NCBI GenBank assembly: GCA_965216425.1
Contig: CBDCFV010000004.1
Span: forward strand, 360,752 to 424,751
Length of the DNA: 64,000 nucleotides
Source: CBDCFV01 sp965216425
GTDB lineage: Bacteria; Chloroflexota; Dehalococcoidia; Lucifugimonadales; UBA3495
Reading direction: 5' to 3'
The notes under the pieces were generated by a model, which saw only the letters and a program-made list of their open reading frames with translations, was not told where the DNA came from and did not search any database. Shown one piece after another: positions 35,241-44,957 of the stretch; positions within the stretch are counted from its first letter, which is position 1, and every line of letters starts with the position of its first letter. The position numbers were made by a program, and so were the translations under genes.

Positions 35241-36787
35241 AAGTCGTTACCGCAGCTCAAATGACGGCGCTGGAGCAGGCTTCCGAACGCCAGGGAGTCA
35301 GCACCGACACCTTGATGGAGAATGCCGGCCTGAGAGTAGCGGAAGCGGCCCGCAAACTTATGGGCGGCGCTGCGGGTAAGCGGGTGCTGGTGCTGGTCGG
35401 CCCGGGCAACAACGGCGCTGACGGCTTGGTAACAGCCCGGCATCTGCGCCGTTGGGGCGCAGACGTGGTTGCGTACGTGGTCACCCGCCGCCCGGACGCG
35501 GACCCGAAGATGGACTTGGCCGTCGAGTACGATGTCACTATAAACGCTGCTTCCGGCGACGCAGACTTCCGGGCCTTGGACGCGACGGTGGCCCGCTGTG
35601 ACCTGATTATCGACGCAGTCCTGGGCACCGGGCGTTCCCGCCCGCTGACAGGACCGGTAAAGGACGTAGTATCCCGGTTGCGTCCGTCCGCCGGGTCCGG
35701 CCCTCCGATTTTAGCCATGGACCTGCCCACGGGCCTGAACCCGGACACCGACGAGGTTGACCCTGCGGGGATAACAGCTGACGTGACAGTGACGTTGGGC
35801 CGCCCTAAAGTTGGGCTGCTCACGTTCCCCGGCGCCGCATTTGCGGGGCGCTTGGAGGTGGCCGACATCGGGCTGCCGCCGGGACTGGAGTTGGAGCGAA
35901 GCATAGACTTGGAGATGTTGACGGGCGGGTGGGTCAAGGACCGCCTGCCCGCCCGGCCTGCCAACTCCCACAAGGGGTCTTTCGGTCATGCTTTGGTGAT
36001 TGCCGGCTCCCGCAACTACGTGGGAGCGGCCTGTCTGGCCGCCCAAGCGACGGTACGCGCCGGAGCGGGCCTTGCAACGCTGGCCGCTCCACAAAGCATC
36101 CACCCCATAGTCGCTGGCAAGCTTACCGAGGTCATCCACCTTCCGCTTCCCGACGACGAAGAAGGACGGATGCACCCCGATGGGGCTGCGTTAGTCCACC
36201 GTGTATTCGAGCGATACGACTCGCTCCTGGTAGGATGCGGCATGGGTCTGTCCGCTGGCGCCACGGCTTTTCTGGAGAATTTGTTGTTCACTCACTCCGA
36301 GCCTTCACCACCGATGGTGATCGACGCGGACGGCCTCAACAACCTGTCTCGGCTACCCGATTGGTGGAAACGGTTTACCGGCCCGGTAGTGCTGACGCCC
36401 CATCCTGGCGAGATGGCTACGTTGACTAGGACCTCCATCGCGGAGGTGCAGAAAGACCGGGTCGATTGTGCCCGTCGTTGGGCTAGTCACTGGGGCGTGT
36501 CGGTCGCCCTCAAGGGCGCATTGACCGTGATAGCCGAACCCGGAGGCATGGCGCGAATCTCCCCGTTCGCCAATCCCGGCCTCGCGTCGGGGGGTACCGG
36601 CGATGTGCTGACGGGCGTAATCGCCGGGCTGATGGCCCAAGGCCTTTCACCCTTCGACGCAGCCTGTTGCGGCGTTTATCTTCACGGTCTCGCCGCGGAA
36701 GCGGTGGTCCGGAAGTACGGAAACACCGGAGTCCTGGCCTCTGATCTGGTTGAACAGTTGCCCTCAACCGTTCATAGCCTGCGTTGA
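35237..36787 (+). CDS. nnr: bifunctional NAD(P)H-hydrate repair enzyme (epimerase/dehydratase)
   Basis: A 516-residue two-domain protein. The N-terminal YjeF_N epimerase domain has 'PGNNGADGLVTARHL' near 56-70; the C-terminal ADP-dependent dehydratase has 'GSFGHALVIAGSRNYVGAA' near 247-265 and 'NPGLASGGTGDVLTGVIAGL' near 446-465. It repairs damaged NADH and NADPH hydrates. GTG at 35237 overlaps acpS by GTGA, and acpS-nnr coupling is common in bacteria. Confidence 0.93.
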   Translation: MKVVTAAQMTALEQASERQGVSTDTLMENAGLRVAEAARKLMGGAAGKRVLVLVGPGNNGADGLVTARHLRRWGADVVAYVVTRRPDADPKMDLAVEYDVTINAASGDADFRALDATVARCDLIIDAVLGTGRSRPLTGPVKDVVSRLRPSAGSGPPILAMDLPTGLNPDTDEVDPAGITADVTVTLGRPKVGLLTFPGAAFAGRLEVADIGLPPGLELERSIDLEMLTGGWVKDRLPARPANSHKGSFGHALVIAGSRNYVGAACLAAQATVRAGAGLATLAAPQSIHPIVAGKLTEVIHLPLPDDEEGRMHPDGAALVHRVFERYDSLLVGCGMGLSAGATAFLENLLFTHSEPSPPMVIDADGLNNLSRLPDWWKRFTGPVVLTPHPGEMATLTRTSIAEVQKDRVDCARRWASHWGVSVALKGALTVIAEPGGMARISPFANPGLASGGTGDVLTGVIAGLMAQGLSPFDAACCGVYLHGLAAEAVVRKYGNTGVLASDLVEQLPSTVHSLR

Positions 36788-37148
36788 CCTCAGCCTGCGT
36801 TGACCTGGTATGGTTCCAATTTAGGCGGTTCAATTCTTGGACCCAACTGTCATTCCCGCCTTCGCGGGAATCCACCGTACCGCCGCTGTTGAACAGACCC
36901 CCAAAACGGAACGCTGCCCGTTGACGGTAACTCCGGCCCGGCTGATACGTCCGGTACGGGTTTACGCAACAAACAACACGTTTGCTCTCATGGTTGCTCA
37001 GTATCTGCATGCTATACTTTATTAGCCTGGTGTTTGCTTATTAAGCAGGTCCATGCGCTGCATCCGGCCGGAGAAGCAGCGTATCAAGCGGGAGCATCGG
37101 ACATCCGGACCATCCCTTAAGCTGGCGTGTATTGGTGGTGAGCGTGCT
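36788..37148. other. intergenic gap with palindrome and promoter-like sequence
   Basis: No gene is supported. It carries the palindromic repeat at 36850-36874 and a TATACT at 37013-37018 that could be a -10 element for the HEAT-repeat gene, though no good -35 is at the right distance. Confidence 0.35.
36850..36874. repeat. palindromic repeat in reverse orientation
   Basis: TCATTCCCGCCTTCGCGGGAATCCA, the same stem as the repeats at 32259 and 34733 but with the loop complemented (CTTC against GAAG). It follows the nnr gene. Confidence 0.8.
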
Positions 37149-38072
37149 ATGTCATTGGAACAGTTTCTCGAGAGTTTGACCGGCGATTCCACCGACCTCT
37201 CCCAGAGTGACTTCATTGAGGTCTCCGACCTCATGCCCGAAGAACTGGGGCAGTTCGTCCGCACTTGGTTTACCATTCCCGTGGAACGCAAGCGTTGGAC
37301 CATCTCCACCATGGTCGAACTGACGGAGGACAACCCGGAGCTCGACTTCTCCGCGGTCTTCAAGTTGTGTTTGAAGGAACAGGATGAAGAAGTCCTGGAG
37401 AACGCCATGGAGGGGCTGTGGGAACACGAAGACCGCTCGGTAATTAACGGCCTCATCAATGTGCTGCATTCCAGCAACAGCCCCCGAGTTAGGGCCGCCG
37501 CCGCTGTGGCTTTGGGCAAGTTTCCTGTATTGGTCCAGGAGGGCAAAATCCTGGCTAAAGACGGAGACGCCATCCTGAACAGTCTGATGAGGGCGCTGGA
37601 CGACCCGGATCAACCCGTCGAAGTGGTGAGGCGGAGCCTGGAAGCGGTTGCGCCTTTCAATACCGAGCGGATACGGGACCTTGTGGACAAGTCTTACAAG
37701 AGTGACGACCTGGAACTGAAGTCCAGTTCCATCTTCGCGATGGGGCGCACCGGCGACCCCAGTTGGCTGCCCTTATTGATAACAGAGCTGCAAAGTCCGG
37801 AACCGAACATCCGTTATGAGACAGCCCACGCCTGCGCCGAACTCGCGGAGGATGAAGCGGTGCCGCACCTGATAGCCTTGCTGGAAGACGACGATTACCA
37901 AGTACAGTTGGCGGGCATCAGCGCGCTGGGCACGATAGGCGGCCCGCTCGCAAAAAAGGTGCTGCTGAACTGCGTGAAAGAAGGCGATGCAGCCTTGGAA
38001 GAAGCTGCCCGCGTCGAGCTGGAAAACATCGATTTCATGGACGACCCTATGGGGTTTACTTCAGAGATCTAG
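37149..38072 (+). CDS. HEAT-repeat protein
   Basis: A 307-residue all-helical protein. HEAT/PBS-lyase type repeats are visible near 113-145 ('SPRVRAAAAVALGKFP'), 210-245 ('DLELKSSSIFAMGRTGDPS') and 248-300 ('EPNIRYETAHACAELAED', 'YQVQLAGISALGTIGG'). The N-terminal 100 residues are acidic and helical. HEAT scaffolds bind proteins or act as phycobilin lyase relatives, but no catalytic residue is visible. ATG at 37149 follows GGTGGTGAG. It is tightly followed by the PPOX gene (three bases), so the two are one operon. Confidence 0.8.
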   Translation: MSLEQFLESLTGDSTDLSQSDFIEVSDLMPEELGQFVRTWFTIPVERKRWTISTMVELTEDNPELDFSAVFKLCLKEQDEEVLENAMEGLWEHEDRSVINGLINVLHSSNSPRVRAAAAVALGKFPVLVQEGKILAKDGDAILNSLMRALDDPDQPVEVVRRSLEAVAPFNTERIRDLVDKSYKSDDLELKSSSIFAMGRTGDPSWLPLLITELQSPEPNIRYETAHACAELAEDEAVPHLIALLEDDDYQVQLAGISALGTIGGPLAKKVLLNCVKEGDAALEEAARVELENIDFMDDPMGFTSEI

Positions 38073-38075
38073 CCG

Positions 38076-38510
38076 TTGCCGCGTTTAACCGAACAACAAC
38101 TACGCATTTTGCAGTCGGCCCGCATCGGCCACTTGGCCACGTCCAACGCTCAAGCAAGTCCCCACGTCATCCCTGTATGCTTCGCCAGCGACGGCCGGTC
38201 CGTTTATTCGGTATTGGACCGGAAGCCCAAGCGGGCCGCATTGACCAAGCTGAGGCGGGTCCGGAACATCCTTGAAAATCCGTGGGCAAGCTTGGTGGTT
38301 GACCACTACGAAGAGGACTGGTCCTCCCTGTGGTATATGCTCATTACCGGCCCGGCCGAACTGCTGGAGGAAGGCGCCGAACGCTCGGCATCCATCCCGT
38401 TGCTGCGGGCCAAGTACCAGCAATACCGGCACATGGATATAGACGATAACCCGGTAATCAAGCTGGTCCCGGAACGGATAGTTTCCTGGGGACTGGATTC
38501 GGAAGGGTAG
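38076..38510 (+). CDS. pyridoxamine 5'-phosphate oxidase-fold protein (possible F420-binding)
   Basis: A 144-residue split-barrel protein: 'ARIGHLATSNAQASPHVIPVCF' at 15-36 and 'VLDRKPKRAALTKLRRVRNI' at 46-65 resemble the PPOX-class family that includes F420-dependent members (Rv0121-type). The start codon is probably TTG at 38076, three bases after the HEAT gene's stop. The cofactor (FMN or F420) cannot be decided from sequence alone. Confidence 0.75.
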   Translation: MPRLTEQQLRILQSARIGHLATSNAQASPHVIPVCFASDGRSVYSVLDRKPKRAALTKLRRVRNILENPWASLVVDHYEEDWSSLWYMLITGPAELLEEGAERSASIPLLRAKYQQYRHMDIDDNPVIKLVPERIVSWGLDSEG

Positions 38511-38617
38511 CCGAGTCCAGGAACTAATCCGCGCCAAGCCGCGTATACGTATATAAGTATGTGTGCTGTCCTTGGATGCAGCTCAATCCTATCCTTGTTT
38601 ATCGAGGTCCCCCGACA

Positions 38618-39802
38618 ATGCCCGACAGCAAAACAGCGCTGCTTTCTGCTATGGGCGTCTTTACCGTCCTGCTGGCAGTTATCGCCTGCCGGGGTGGTGC
38701 CGGCCCAACCAACGCAACGCTGGAAGCGCCGTCGGGGCGGAATCCCAACGCATCGGTAAGCGGCTCCGTCACCTACCGTGAGCGGTTGACCCTGACTCCG
38801 GATGCGACCCTCGTAGTAGAGCTACGGGACGTTTCCTATGCCGACGGACCCGCTCCACTCATCGCCCGCCAGACCATCTCAAGCCCTGGTCAAGTCCCAA
38901 TCAAGTTCAAGGTCGGATATAACCTTGAAGACATCGACTCACGAAGCACGTATTCAATCAGCGCGAGAATCATTGAGTCCGACGGCCGCCTTGCCTTCAC
39001 CAACGACACAGCGTACGAAGTAGTCACCAGAGGCAATCCAGGTAAGGTGGATATGCTCCTGGTGCTGGTTGAACCTCCACCCGAAATGGTTGGAGGCGAC
39101 GATGGCGCCGGTTCGGATTGGAGAACGTGGATAGAGGTCCCGGCCTCGGTAGCCTGGGCTAAACTGATACCCAATCAGGCCGACCACCTGTTACGAGTCG
39201 CTTACTACCAATCAACCCTGGAAGGCTGCGCCCGCCCCGGTAACCAGGAATTGGGACTGGACGGCTACGACATTATTGTCCGGGTTACGCTTATGCAGCC
39301 TCCTCTCACTGCTTGGGCGATTCCCTGCCATGAGCAGATGGTGGAACTTGACACCGTATTGCCCATTGGAACGTCTCTTGACCCCGGGCAGACCTACCGG
39401 GTGATAGTCAACGGGTGGGAAACCACTACCTTCGCCTTGCCGGAATCCAGCCTTCGCGACACTTTCATCGCCGAATCACCCATCGGAAGCGCCAAGATAG
39501 TGATATTGGAAAGCGCGCCGGCCCAGTACCAACTTAGGGTCGTATCCGGTATGCCGAAAGGCAGTAGCTGCTCCCAGTTCAACGGCTACCAAATCCGACG
39601 GAGGGAATCAGCCGATAAGGAATCAGCCGATATAGACATAGCAGTCACCCATCATGAGGTAGCCGACCCGCTAGTCACCTGTACTGCGGGCTGGTCTCCG
39701 GCGGTGGAAACCGATGTACCCCTGGGTTCCAATTTTGAACCGGGCATGGAATACACCGTTAGGGTAAACTCGAACATCTCCAAATCATTTGTAGCCCGTT
39801 AA
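38618..39802 (+). CDS. YbaY-domain lipoprotein
   Basis: A 394-residue protein. A signal peptide ends at a lipobox (LLAVIAC, Cys24), and residues 45-150 form a YscW/YbaY-type beta-sandwich ('VSGSVTYRERLTLTPDATLV' and 'IARQTISSPGQVPIKFKVGY'). The remaining 240 residues contain two further beta-rich segments and paired cysteines without a family I know. Such lipoproteins work at the cell envelope; the function here is unknown. Confidence 0.75.
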   Translation: MPDSKTALLSAMGVFTVLLAVIACRGGAGPTNATLEAPSGRNPNASVSGSVTYRERLTLTPDATLVVELRDVSYADGPAPLIARQTISSPGQVPIKFKVGYNLEDIDSRSTYSISARIIESDGRLAFTNDTAYEVVTRGNPGKVDMLLVLVEPPPEMVGGDDGAGSDWRTWIEVPASVAWAKLIPNQADHLLRVAYYQSTLEGCARPGNQELGLDGYDIIVRVTLMQPPLTAWAIPCHEQMVELDTVLPIGTSLDPGQTYRVIVNGWETTTFALPESSLRDTFIAESPIGSAKIVILESAPAQYQLRVVSGMPKGSSCSQFNGYQIRRRESADKESADIDIAVTHHEVADPLVTCTAGWSPAVETDVPLGSNFEPGMEYTVRVNSNISKSFVAR

Positions 39803-39957
39803 CCGTGGTCTCCGTTTCGAATGCCGTCAGGTCGTAAGGACACGTAAAACAAGCCGAAGACCGGAAATCTGAATAGCCTGACTGCTGCTGGTAGTTGACA
39901 ACACCGCAGCCACTGCCGAAAATTCCCAATACACTGGTATTCTCCGGAGAGGCCTCA

Positions 39958-40719
39958 ATGCCCCTGCCGCTTCTGTTAATTCCCTTGGCCATAGCCGGCG
40001 GCTCTACCTTGGCGCAAGTAGCCGCCAAGCTCAGGGCCCACAACCGGTTGAACCGGCTCAAGGAAGAACTGGAACAGGTGGAGTCCCGGCACCGGGAAGA
40101 GATGGCCTACCACCATGACCAGCAGGTCGAGCTGTGCCAACTCTTGGGACTGCCGGAGCCTGAACTGCCGGAAGTGCTTCAACTGCCGCAAGAGCAAGAG
40201 GACACCGAGTCCGACCTTCCGAGGTGGCGGCGTATCCTGAACCAGCGAGTCCTGCGGCGACGGAGCCATACCGTGGCCCAAGGCTCTCCTCACAGCCGTT
40301 TCGGCATCATTGGGCGGCACGGCGGCAGCTTCCTCGCGGGGACTATCTGGAGAACCCTGTCGGGCCCCATTATGAACTTCCTCAGGCCGATGATGGGAAG
40401 GGTGTTGTCTATCCTGCCAAGATTCGCCGCGGCGGGAGGCACCGGAGGCTCCCTTGCCGCTTCCACCGGGGTCCGTTTCGCCGTGGGAGCCGTCTCGGTG
40501 GTAGGCCTCATCCTGGGACCGGCCTTGGCGGGAGTGGCAATAGCCAGGGAGGTCAAAAGGGTCAATCGGGCCCGCCGGGAGTTGCAGGCCACCCGTGTCC
40601 GTCTGCAGCGTGAATCAGCCCGAACTGCGGCCCATACACGGGCCTTGGAAAGGCGGGCCGCGTTGGCCTCCACTCCAATCCGTCAGCTAGAGGCTGGAGC
40701 CGCCCCGCACCACCAATAA
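39958..40719 (+). CDS. hypothetical membrane-associated coiled-coil protein
   Basis: A 253-residue protein. A hydrophobic N-terminus (residues 1-20) is followed by a coiled coil (about 24-60), a Pro/Glu-rich linker, a Gly/Ala-rich hydrophobic patch (about 158-192) and a basic C-terminal coiled coil. No family is recognised. GGAGAGG lies before the ATG at 39958. It is immediately upstream of the IS21 element. Confidence 0.5.
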   Translation: MPLPLLLIPLAIAGGSTLAQVAAKLRAHNRLNRLKEELEQVESRHREEMAYHHDQQVELCQLLGLPEPELPEVLQLPQEQEDTESDLPRWRRILNQRVLRRRSHTVAQGSPHSRFGIIGRHGGSFLAGTIWRTLSGPIMNFLRPMMGRVLSILPRFAAAGGTGGSLAASTGVRFAVGAVSVVGLILGPALAGVAIAREVKRVNRARRELQATRVRLQRESARTAAHTRALERRAALASTPIRQLEAGAAPHHQ

Positions 40720-41008
40720 GCCGCGAACGGGCAAGCGACCGCGCTATCAGGGTACGGGTTCCGCTCCCGCCAATCGATCGGTAACACAACAACGGCTCCA
40801 CCGCTCGAAGCCACGTCCGCTACTCCAGCCGCGCAACCACCACCCTGACTTGTCCCGTTGCTGCCTAGCTGCTCCGGTTGACGGAGCTGTAAGCGGCGGA
40901 GGTAAATTGTCCCGTGCGGGCGGGTAATCTCTGACAAACGGCGGTTGCAAATTGGACCGTCCGCCGCCATTCATAGGCTTCAAGTCGAGCTTATGGGTGG
41001 TGCGATGG

Positions 41009-42508
41009 ATGTACAGAGTGGACGTATATCTACGGGTTCGCCGGGCGGTGATGGTGGAGGGCAAGAGCATTCGGGAGGTCTCCAGAGAGTTTGGGCTGCA
41101 CCGGGACACGGTGCGCAAGATGCTGGCCTACTCCGTGCCTCCGGGCTACCGGCGACAGACTCCTCCTCGAAGGCCCAAGCTGGAGCCTTTCACCGGCGTC
41201 ATCGACCGGATCCTGGAGGACGACCTCAGGCGTCCCAGGAAGCAGCGCCACACGGCAAAGCGCATCTTCGAGCGCCTCAGGGACGAGTACGGGTTCGACG
41301 GCGGATACACCACCGTCAAGGACTACGTCAGGGAGCACCGACGTCAGACCAAGGAGATGTTCGTCCCGTTGTCCCACCCGCCGGGCCACGCGCAGTGCGA
41401 CTTCGGCGAGGCTCTGGTGGTCATCGGCGGCGTGGAGCGGAAGGCCCACTGTTTCGTCATCGACCTGCCCCACAGCGACGGCTGCTTCGTCAAGGCCTAC
41501 CCGTCCGAGACCACCGAGGCCTTCCTGGACGGCCACGTGTCAGCCCTCGCCTTTCTGGGCGGAGTGCCCCAGAGCATCCTCTACGACAATACCAGGCTGG
41601 CGGTGGCGAAGATACTGGGTGACGGCCGGCGCCAGCGCACCCGCGCCTTCACCGAGCTCCAGTCCCACTACCTGTTCGAGGACCGGTTCGGTCGCCCCGG
41701 CAAGGGCAATGACAAGGGCAAGGTGGAGGGCCTGGTGGGGTACATGCGCCGCAACTTCCTGGTGCCGGTGCCGTCCTTCGAAAGCTTCGATGCGCTGAAC
41801 GCCTGCCTGGAGCAGCGCTGCTTGGAACGAATGGACGCCCAGCTCAGGGGACATACGGAGACCATCGGCCAGAGGATGGAGCGGGACCTGGACGCCCTGC
41901 TGCCCCTGCCGCCGGTGGCCTACGACGCGTGCGACAAGCAGGCTGGCCGGGTGAGTTCGCTGTCCTTGGTCAGGTACAGGACCAACGACTACTCGGTGCC
42001 GGTGGCCTACGGATATCGGGACGTCCTGATAAGGGGCTACGTGGGCCAGGTGGTGATCAGCTGCGGAACCGAGGTCATCGCCAGCCATCCCAGATCATAC
42101 GACCGGGACGACTTCGTCTACGACCCCATCCACTACCTGCCGCTGTTGGAGCGTAAGCCGGGCGCCCTGGACCAGGCCGCGCCGCTGCAGGGATGGGAAC
42201 TCCCCGATGAGTTCGGGACGCTGCGGCGTCTGCTGGAGTCCCGCATGGGACGGCGGGGCAAACGGGAGTTCGTACAGGTGCTCAGGCTGCTGGAGACCTT
42301 CTCCCAGCAGGAGGTGCACGCAGCGGTGAAAGATGCCATCCACCTGGGGTCGCTGAGCTTTGACGCAGTGAAGCACTTGGTGCTGTGCCGGCTGGAGGGG
42401 CGGCCGCCCAGGCTGGATATGGAGCTCTATCCCTACCTGCCCCGGGTCAGGGTCAGCACCACCTCCACACAAGACTACATGGCTCTCCTCGCAGGGCGGG
42501 CGGCATGA
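41009..42508 (+). CDS. istA: IS21-family transposase IstA
   Basis: A 499-residue transposase. 'MYRVDVYLRVRRAV' start, an HTH 'SIREVSREFGLHRDTVRKML' near 20-40, and a DDE core with Asp131 ('AQCDFGEA'), Asp193 ('ILYDNTRLA') and Glu240 ('KGKVEGL'). IstA cuts and joins DNA. ATG at 41009 is chosen by family start. The frame is intact with no stop. Stop TGA overlaps the ATG of istB (ATGA). Confidence 0.95.
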   Translation: MYRVDVYLRVRRAVMVEGKSIREVSREFGLHRDTVRKMLAYSVPPGYRRQTPPRRPKLEPFTGVIDRILEDDLRRPRKQRHTAKRIFERLRDEYGFDGGYTTVKDYVREHRRQTKEMFVPLSHPPGHAQCDFGEALVVIGGVERKAHCFVIDLPHSDGCFVKAYPSETTEAFLDGHVSALAFLGGVPQSILYDNTRLAVAKILGDGRRQRTRAFTELQSHYLFEDRFGRPGKGNDKGKVEGLVGYMRRNFLVPVPSFESFDALNACLEQRCLERMDAQLRGHTETIGQRMERDLDALLPLPPVAYDACDKQAGRVSSLSLVRYRTNDYSVPVAYGYRDVLIRGYVGQVVISCGTEVIASHPRSYDRDDFVYDPIHYLPLLERKPGALDQAAPLQGWELPDEFGTLRRLLESRMGRRGKREFVQVLRLLETFSQQEVHAAVKDAIHLGSLSFDAVKHLVLCRLEGRPPRLDMELYPYLPRVRVSTTSTQDYMALLAGRAA

Positions 42509-43287
42509 ACGACCGGTCGACGCTGCTATTGGAACACCATCTCAAAGAACTGAAGCTGCCCAGCTTCCTGAGAGAGTACGGGAAGATGGCCGCCCTGTGC
42601 GCCGCCGAGAATGTGGATCATCCCCAGTACCTGCTCAGGCTCGCGGAACTGGAGCTCATCGACCGCCACCAGCGCATGGTGGAGCGGCGGATCCGCGCCG
42701 CCCGATTCCCCGCGGTGAAGAGTCTGGACACCTTCGACTTCCCGGCCATCCCGTCGCTGAACAAGGCGCTGGTGATGGAACTGGCCCGGTGTGAATACAT
42801 CCAGCGCCGGGAGAACGTCATCGCCGTCGGCAACAGCGGCACCGGCAAGACTCACGTGGCCCTTGGGCTGGGGCTGGCCGCCTGCCAGCGGGGATTGTCT
42901 GTGGGCTTCATCACCGCCGCCGGCCTGGTGCATGAGATGATGGAGGCCAGGGACGAAAGGCGCCTGCTGAACTTGCAGAAACAACTGGCCCGGCTCAACC
43001 TGCTGATCATCGACGAGCTGGGCTTCGTCCCCCTTTCCAGAACCGGCGCGGAACTGCTCTTCGAGGTCTTCAGCCAACGCTACGAGCGGGGCTCCGTCAT
43101 GGTGACCACCAACCTTCCCTTCGATGAGTGGACCGAGGTCTTCGGCTCGGAACGCCTCACCGGAGCGCTGCTGGACCGGCTCACCCACCACGTCCACATC
43201 CTGGAGATGAACGGCGAGAGCTACCGGCTCAAGCGCAGCCGGGAGAACGCTTCCCCGCAGGCTTCAGAAGAACCCGACGCAGAATAG
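42505..43287 (+). CDS. istB: IS21-family helper ATPase IstB
   Basis: A 260-residue AAA+ ATPase, DnaC-like. Walker A GNSGTGKT at 109-116, Walker B LLIIDELGF near 161-169, 'VTTNLPFDEWTEVFG' near 196-210. It selects the target and activates IstA. Overlap with istA couples their translation. Confidence 0.95.
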   Translation: MNDRSTLLLEHHLKELKLPSFLREYGKMAALCAAENVDHPQYLLRLAELELIDRHQRMVERRIRAARFPAVKSLDTFDFPAIPSLNKALVMELARCEYIQRRENVIAVGNSGTGKTHVALGLGLAACQRGLSVGFITAAGLVHEMMEARDERRLLNLQKQLARLNLLIIDELGFVPLSRTGAELLFEVFSQRYERGSVMVTTNLPFDEWTEVFGSERLTGALLDRLTHHVHILEMNGESYRLKRSRENASPQASEEPDAE

Positions 43288-43455
43288 CCGCACCGCCAAC
43301 GCCGTCTCCTCCTGTTCTTGTAACGCCGCCGCTCCGACCAATTTACTGCCGTCAGTCATCACATCAGTAGTACACGATCACGCCGCCCCAGTGGCCCATT
43401 ATCTCGGCGCCCTGCATCTCGCAAGGACGGGCCGACGGTTCGCAGGGAGGTTCTC

Positions 43456-44526
43456 ATGGAGCAACACGGTATCTACGTAGGGATCGATGTGGCCAAGGCC
43501 CGGGTAGATGTGGCCATCCGTCCTGGGGGAGACAGGCGTGAGGTCTCCAACGACCAGGCCGGGATCGCGGCACTGGTGGCCCAGATGCAGCAACTCAATC
43601 CCGCAGCCTTGGTGCTGGAGGCTACGGGTGGGCTGGAACTGCCCTTGGTGGCAGCCCTGGCAGCTGCCTCCCTGCCGGTGGTGGTAGTCAACCCTCGCCA
43701 AGTGCGGGACTTTGCCAAGGCCACTGGGCGGCTGGCCAAGACCGATTCCCTGGACGCGGCGGTCCTGGCTCACTTCGCCGAGGCCGTCCGTCCTCCCCTC
43801 CGTCCCCTCCGGGACGCCGAGACCCAGGTCCTCAGCTCGCTGGTGGCCCGCAGACAACAGGTGATGACCATGCTGGTAGCGGAGAGGAACCGGCTCTCCA
43901 GTGCCACTATGGCCGTCCGGCCGAGCATTGAGGCCCACATCGCCTGGCTCAAGCAACAGCTGGACGACCTGGACCAGGGCTTGCGCCAGACCCTCCGCCA
44001 GAGTCCTGTATGGCGGGAGAAGGACGACCTGCTGCGCAGCGTACCCGGCATCGGAAACCAGATCTCTCTTACCCTTCTGGCATACCTGCCCGAACTGGGC
44101 ACTCTCAACCGCCGACAGATCGCTGCCCTGGTGGGCGTGGCTCCCTTCAACCGGGACAGTGGTACACTGCGGGGCAAACGCACCGTCTGGGGTGGACGGG
44201 CCAGGGTCCGCACAGCCCTCTACATGGGGGCGTTGGTAGCCAGCCGCTTCAACCCGGTCATAAGGGACTTCTACCAGCGCCTGCTGTCTGCCGGCAAGCC
44301 GAAGAAGCTGGCTCTGACCGCCTGTATGCGGAAGCTGCTGATAATCCTCAACTCCATGCTCAAGTACGGCTCGTCCTGGAACCACCCGGCCACCAAGTCC
44401 CTCACCCATTGCTCCTTTTCCGGGGTTGGTTTCGTGTTTCAAAACCATTATCCCAGATTCAGAGGAGCACCCTCTGGCTTCTTCAAGGGCTGTCCCAAAG
44501 GCCGTCCTTCGGTGGATTCGGGCTAA
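43456..44526 (+). CDS. IS110-family transposase
   Basis: A 356-residue DEDD recombinase. 'GIDVAKARVDVA' with Asp11, Glu55 in 'LEATGGL', Asp97 and Asp100 in 'KTDSLDA', and a C-terminal 'SVPGIGNQISLTLLAYLPEL' helix with the serine-bearing 'VAPFNRDSGTLRGKR' region make the family clear. IS110 enzymes use a bridge RNA made from the non-coding end. About 45 C-terminal residues (after 'KYGSSWNHP') do not look like the family and are probably read-through. It sits about 100 bases after the IS21 right end. Confidence 0.92.
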   Translation: MEQHGIYVGIDVAKARVDVAIRPGGDRREVSNDQAGIAALVAQMQQLNPAALVLEATGGLELPLVAALAAASLPVVVVNPRQVRDFAKATGRLAKTDSLDAAVLAHFAEAVRPPLRPLRDAETQVLSSLVARRQQVMTMLVAERNRLSSATMAVRPSIEAHIAWLKQQLDDLDQGLRQTLRQSPVWREKDDLLRSVPGIGNQISLTLLAYLPELGTLNRRQIAALVGVAPFNRDSGTLRGKRTVWGGRARVRTALYMGALVASRFNPVIRDFYQRLLSAGKPKKLALTACMRKLLIILNSMLKYGSSWNHPATKSLTHCSFSGVGFVFQNHYPRFRGAPSGFFKGCPKGRPSVDSG

Positions 44527-44957
44527 CCGGTACTGTGTACTCCATCCTTGCCCCTTATGAACGCTGGCCGGAGAGTCTTGCTTTGGAGACGAGCGTCGCT
44601 CTCCAAGGGGGAAGTCATCCCCGCGATGAATCCCTCAATTTACGCGACGTTCATTCTTAGATCGGCCAGGGCCATGGCCCCGGCCAACACCTCCTCTACC
44701 CTTTCGTTCACAGTTCGTTGCTCAACCGTAAACTCGTTCGGGCGGGGCGCCAACCCATCAATGTCGCAGTGTTCTTCAATCTCCGGAGCAAGGCAACATG
44801 ATACCGAACTCGCTGGGTGACTGCGTTTGTGACCTTTCCCTCCTATTTTGCGGCGAAACTCCTAACTCAACCTACCGGCCCGGTGTATACTCTGCCCGTA
44901 GCGCCTATGGCCGGATCATGCCAGGTCCCAACGAATATCATGGGATGAAGAGTTACT
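44527..44957. other. non-coding stretch after IS110 with a gene remnant
   Basis: Between IS110 and the amidase there is no complete gene. It may include the IS110 right end and, on the minus strand, the 3' remnant described separately. A TATACT at 44886-44891 could be a promoter for the amidase. Confidence 0.4.
44640..44840 (-). pseudogene. C-terminal remnant of an unknown protein
   Basis: Reading the minus strand, a frame of about 60 codons ending in TAA at 44640-44642 gives a plausible C-terminus ('CLAPEIEEHCDIDGLAP', 'VEEVLAGAMALADLRMNVA'), but it has no start and no upstream domain. It looks like the end of a gene cut off by insertion of the IS elements. No family can be named. Confidence 0.3.

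Larger units (their letters stand above)
40879..43354 (+). mobile_element. IS21-family insertion sequence
   Basis: istA and istB in the usual overlapping order, flanked by ends that share TTG-x-C/A-C-CGT-like motifs repeated at about 40850, 40905 and 40949 on the left and once, inverted, at about 43338 on the right. TGACGG at 40879-40884 and its inverse at 43349-43354 are the outermost match. Exact ends and target duplication cannot be fixed by eye. Confidence 0.75.
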
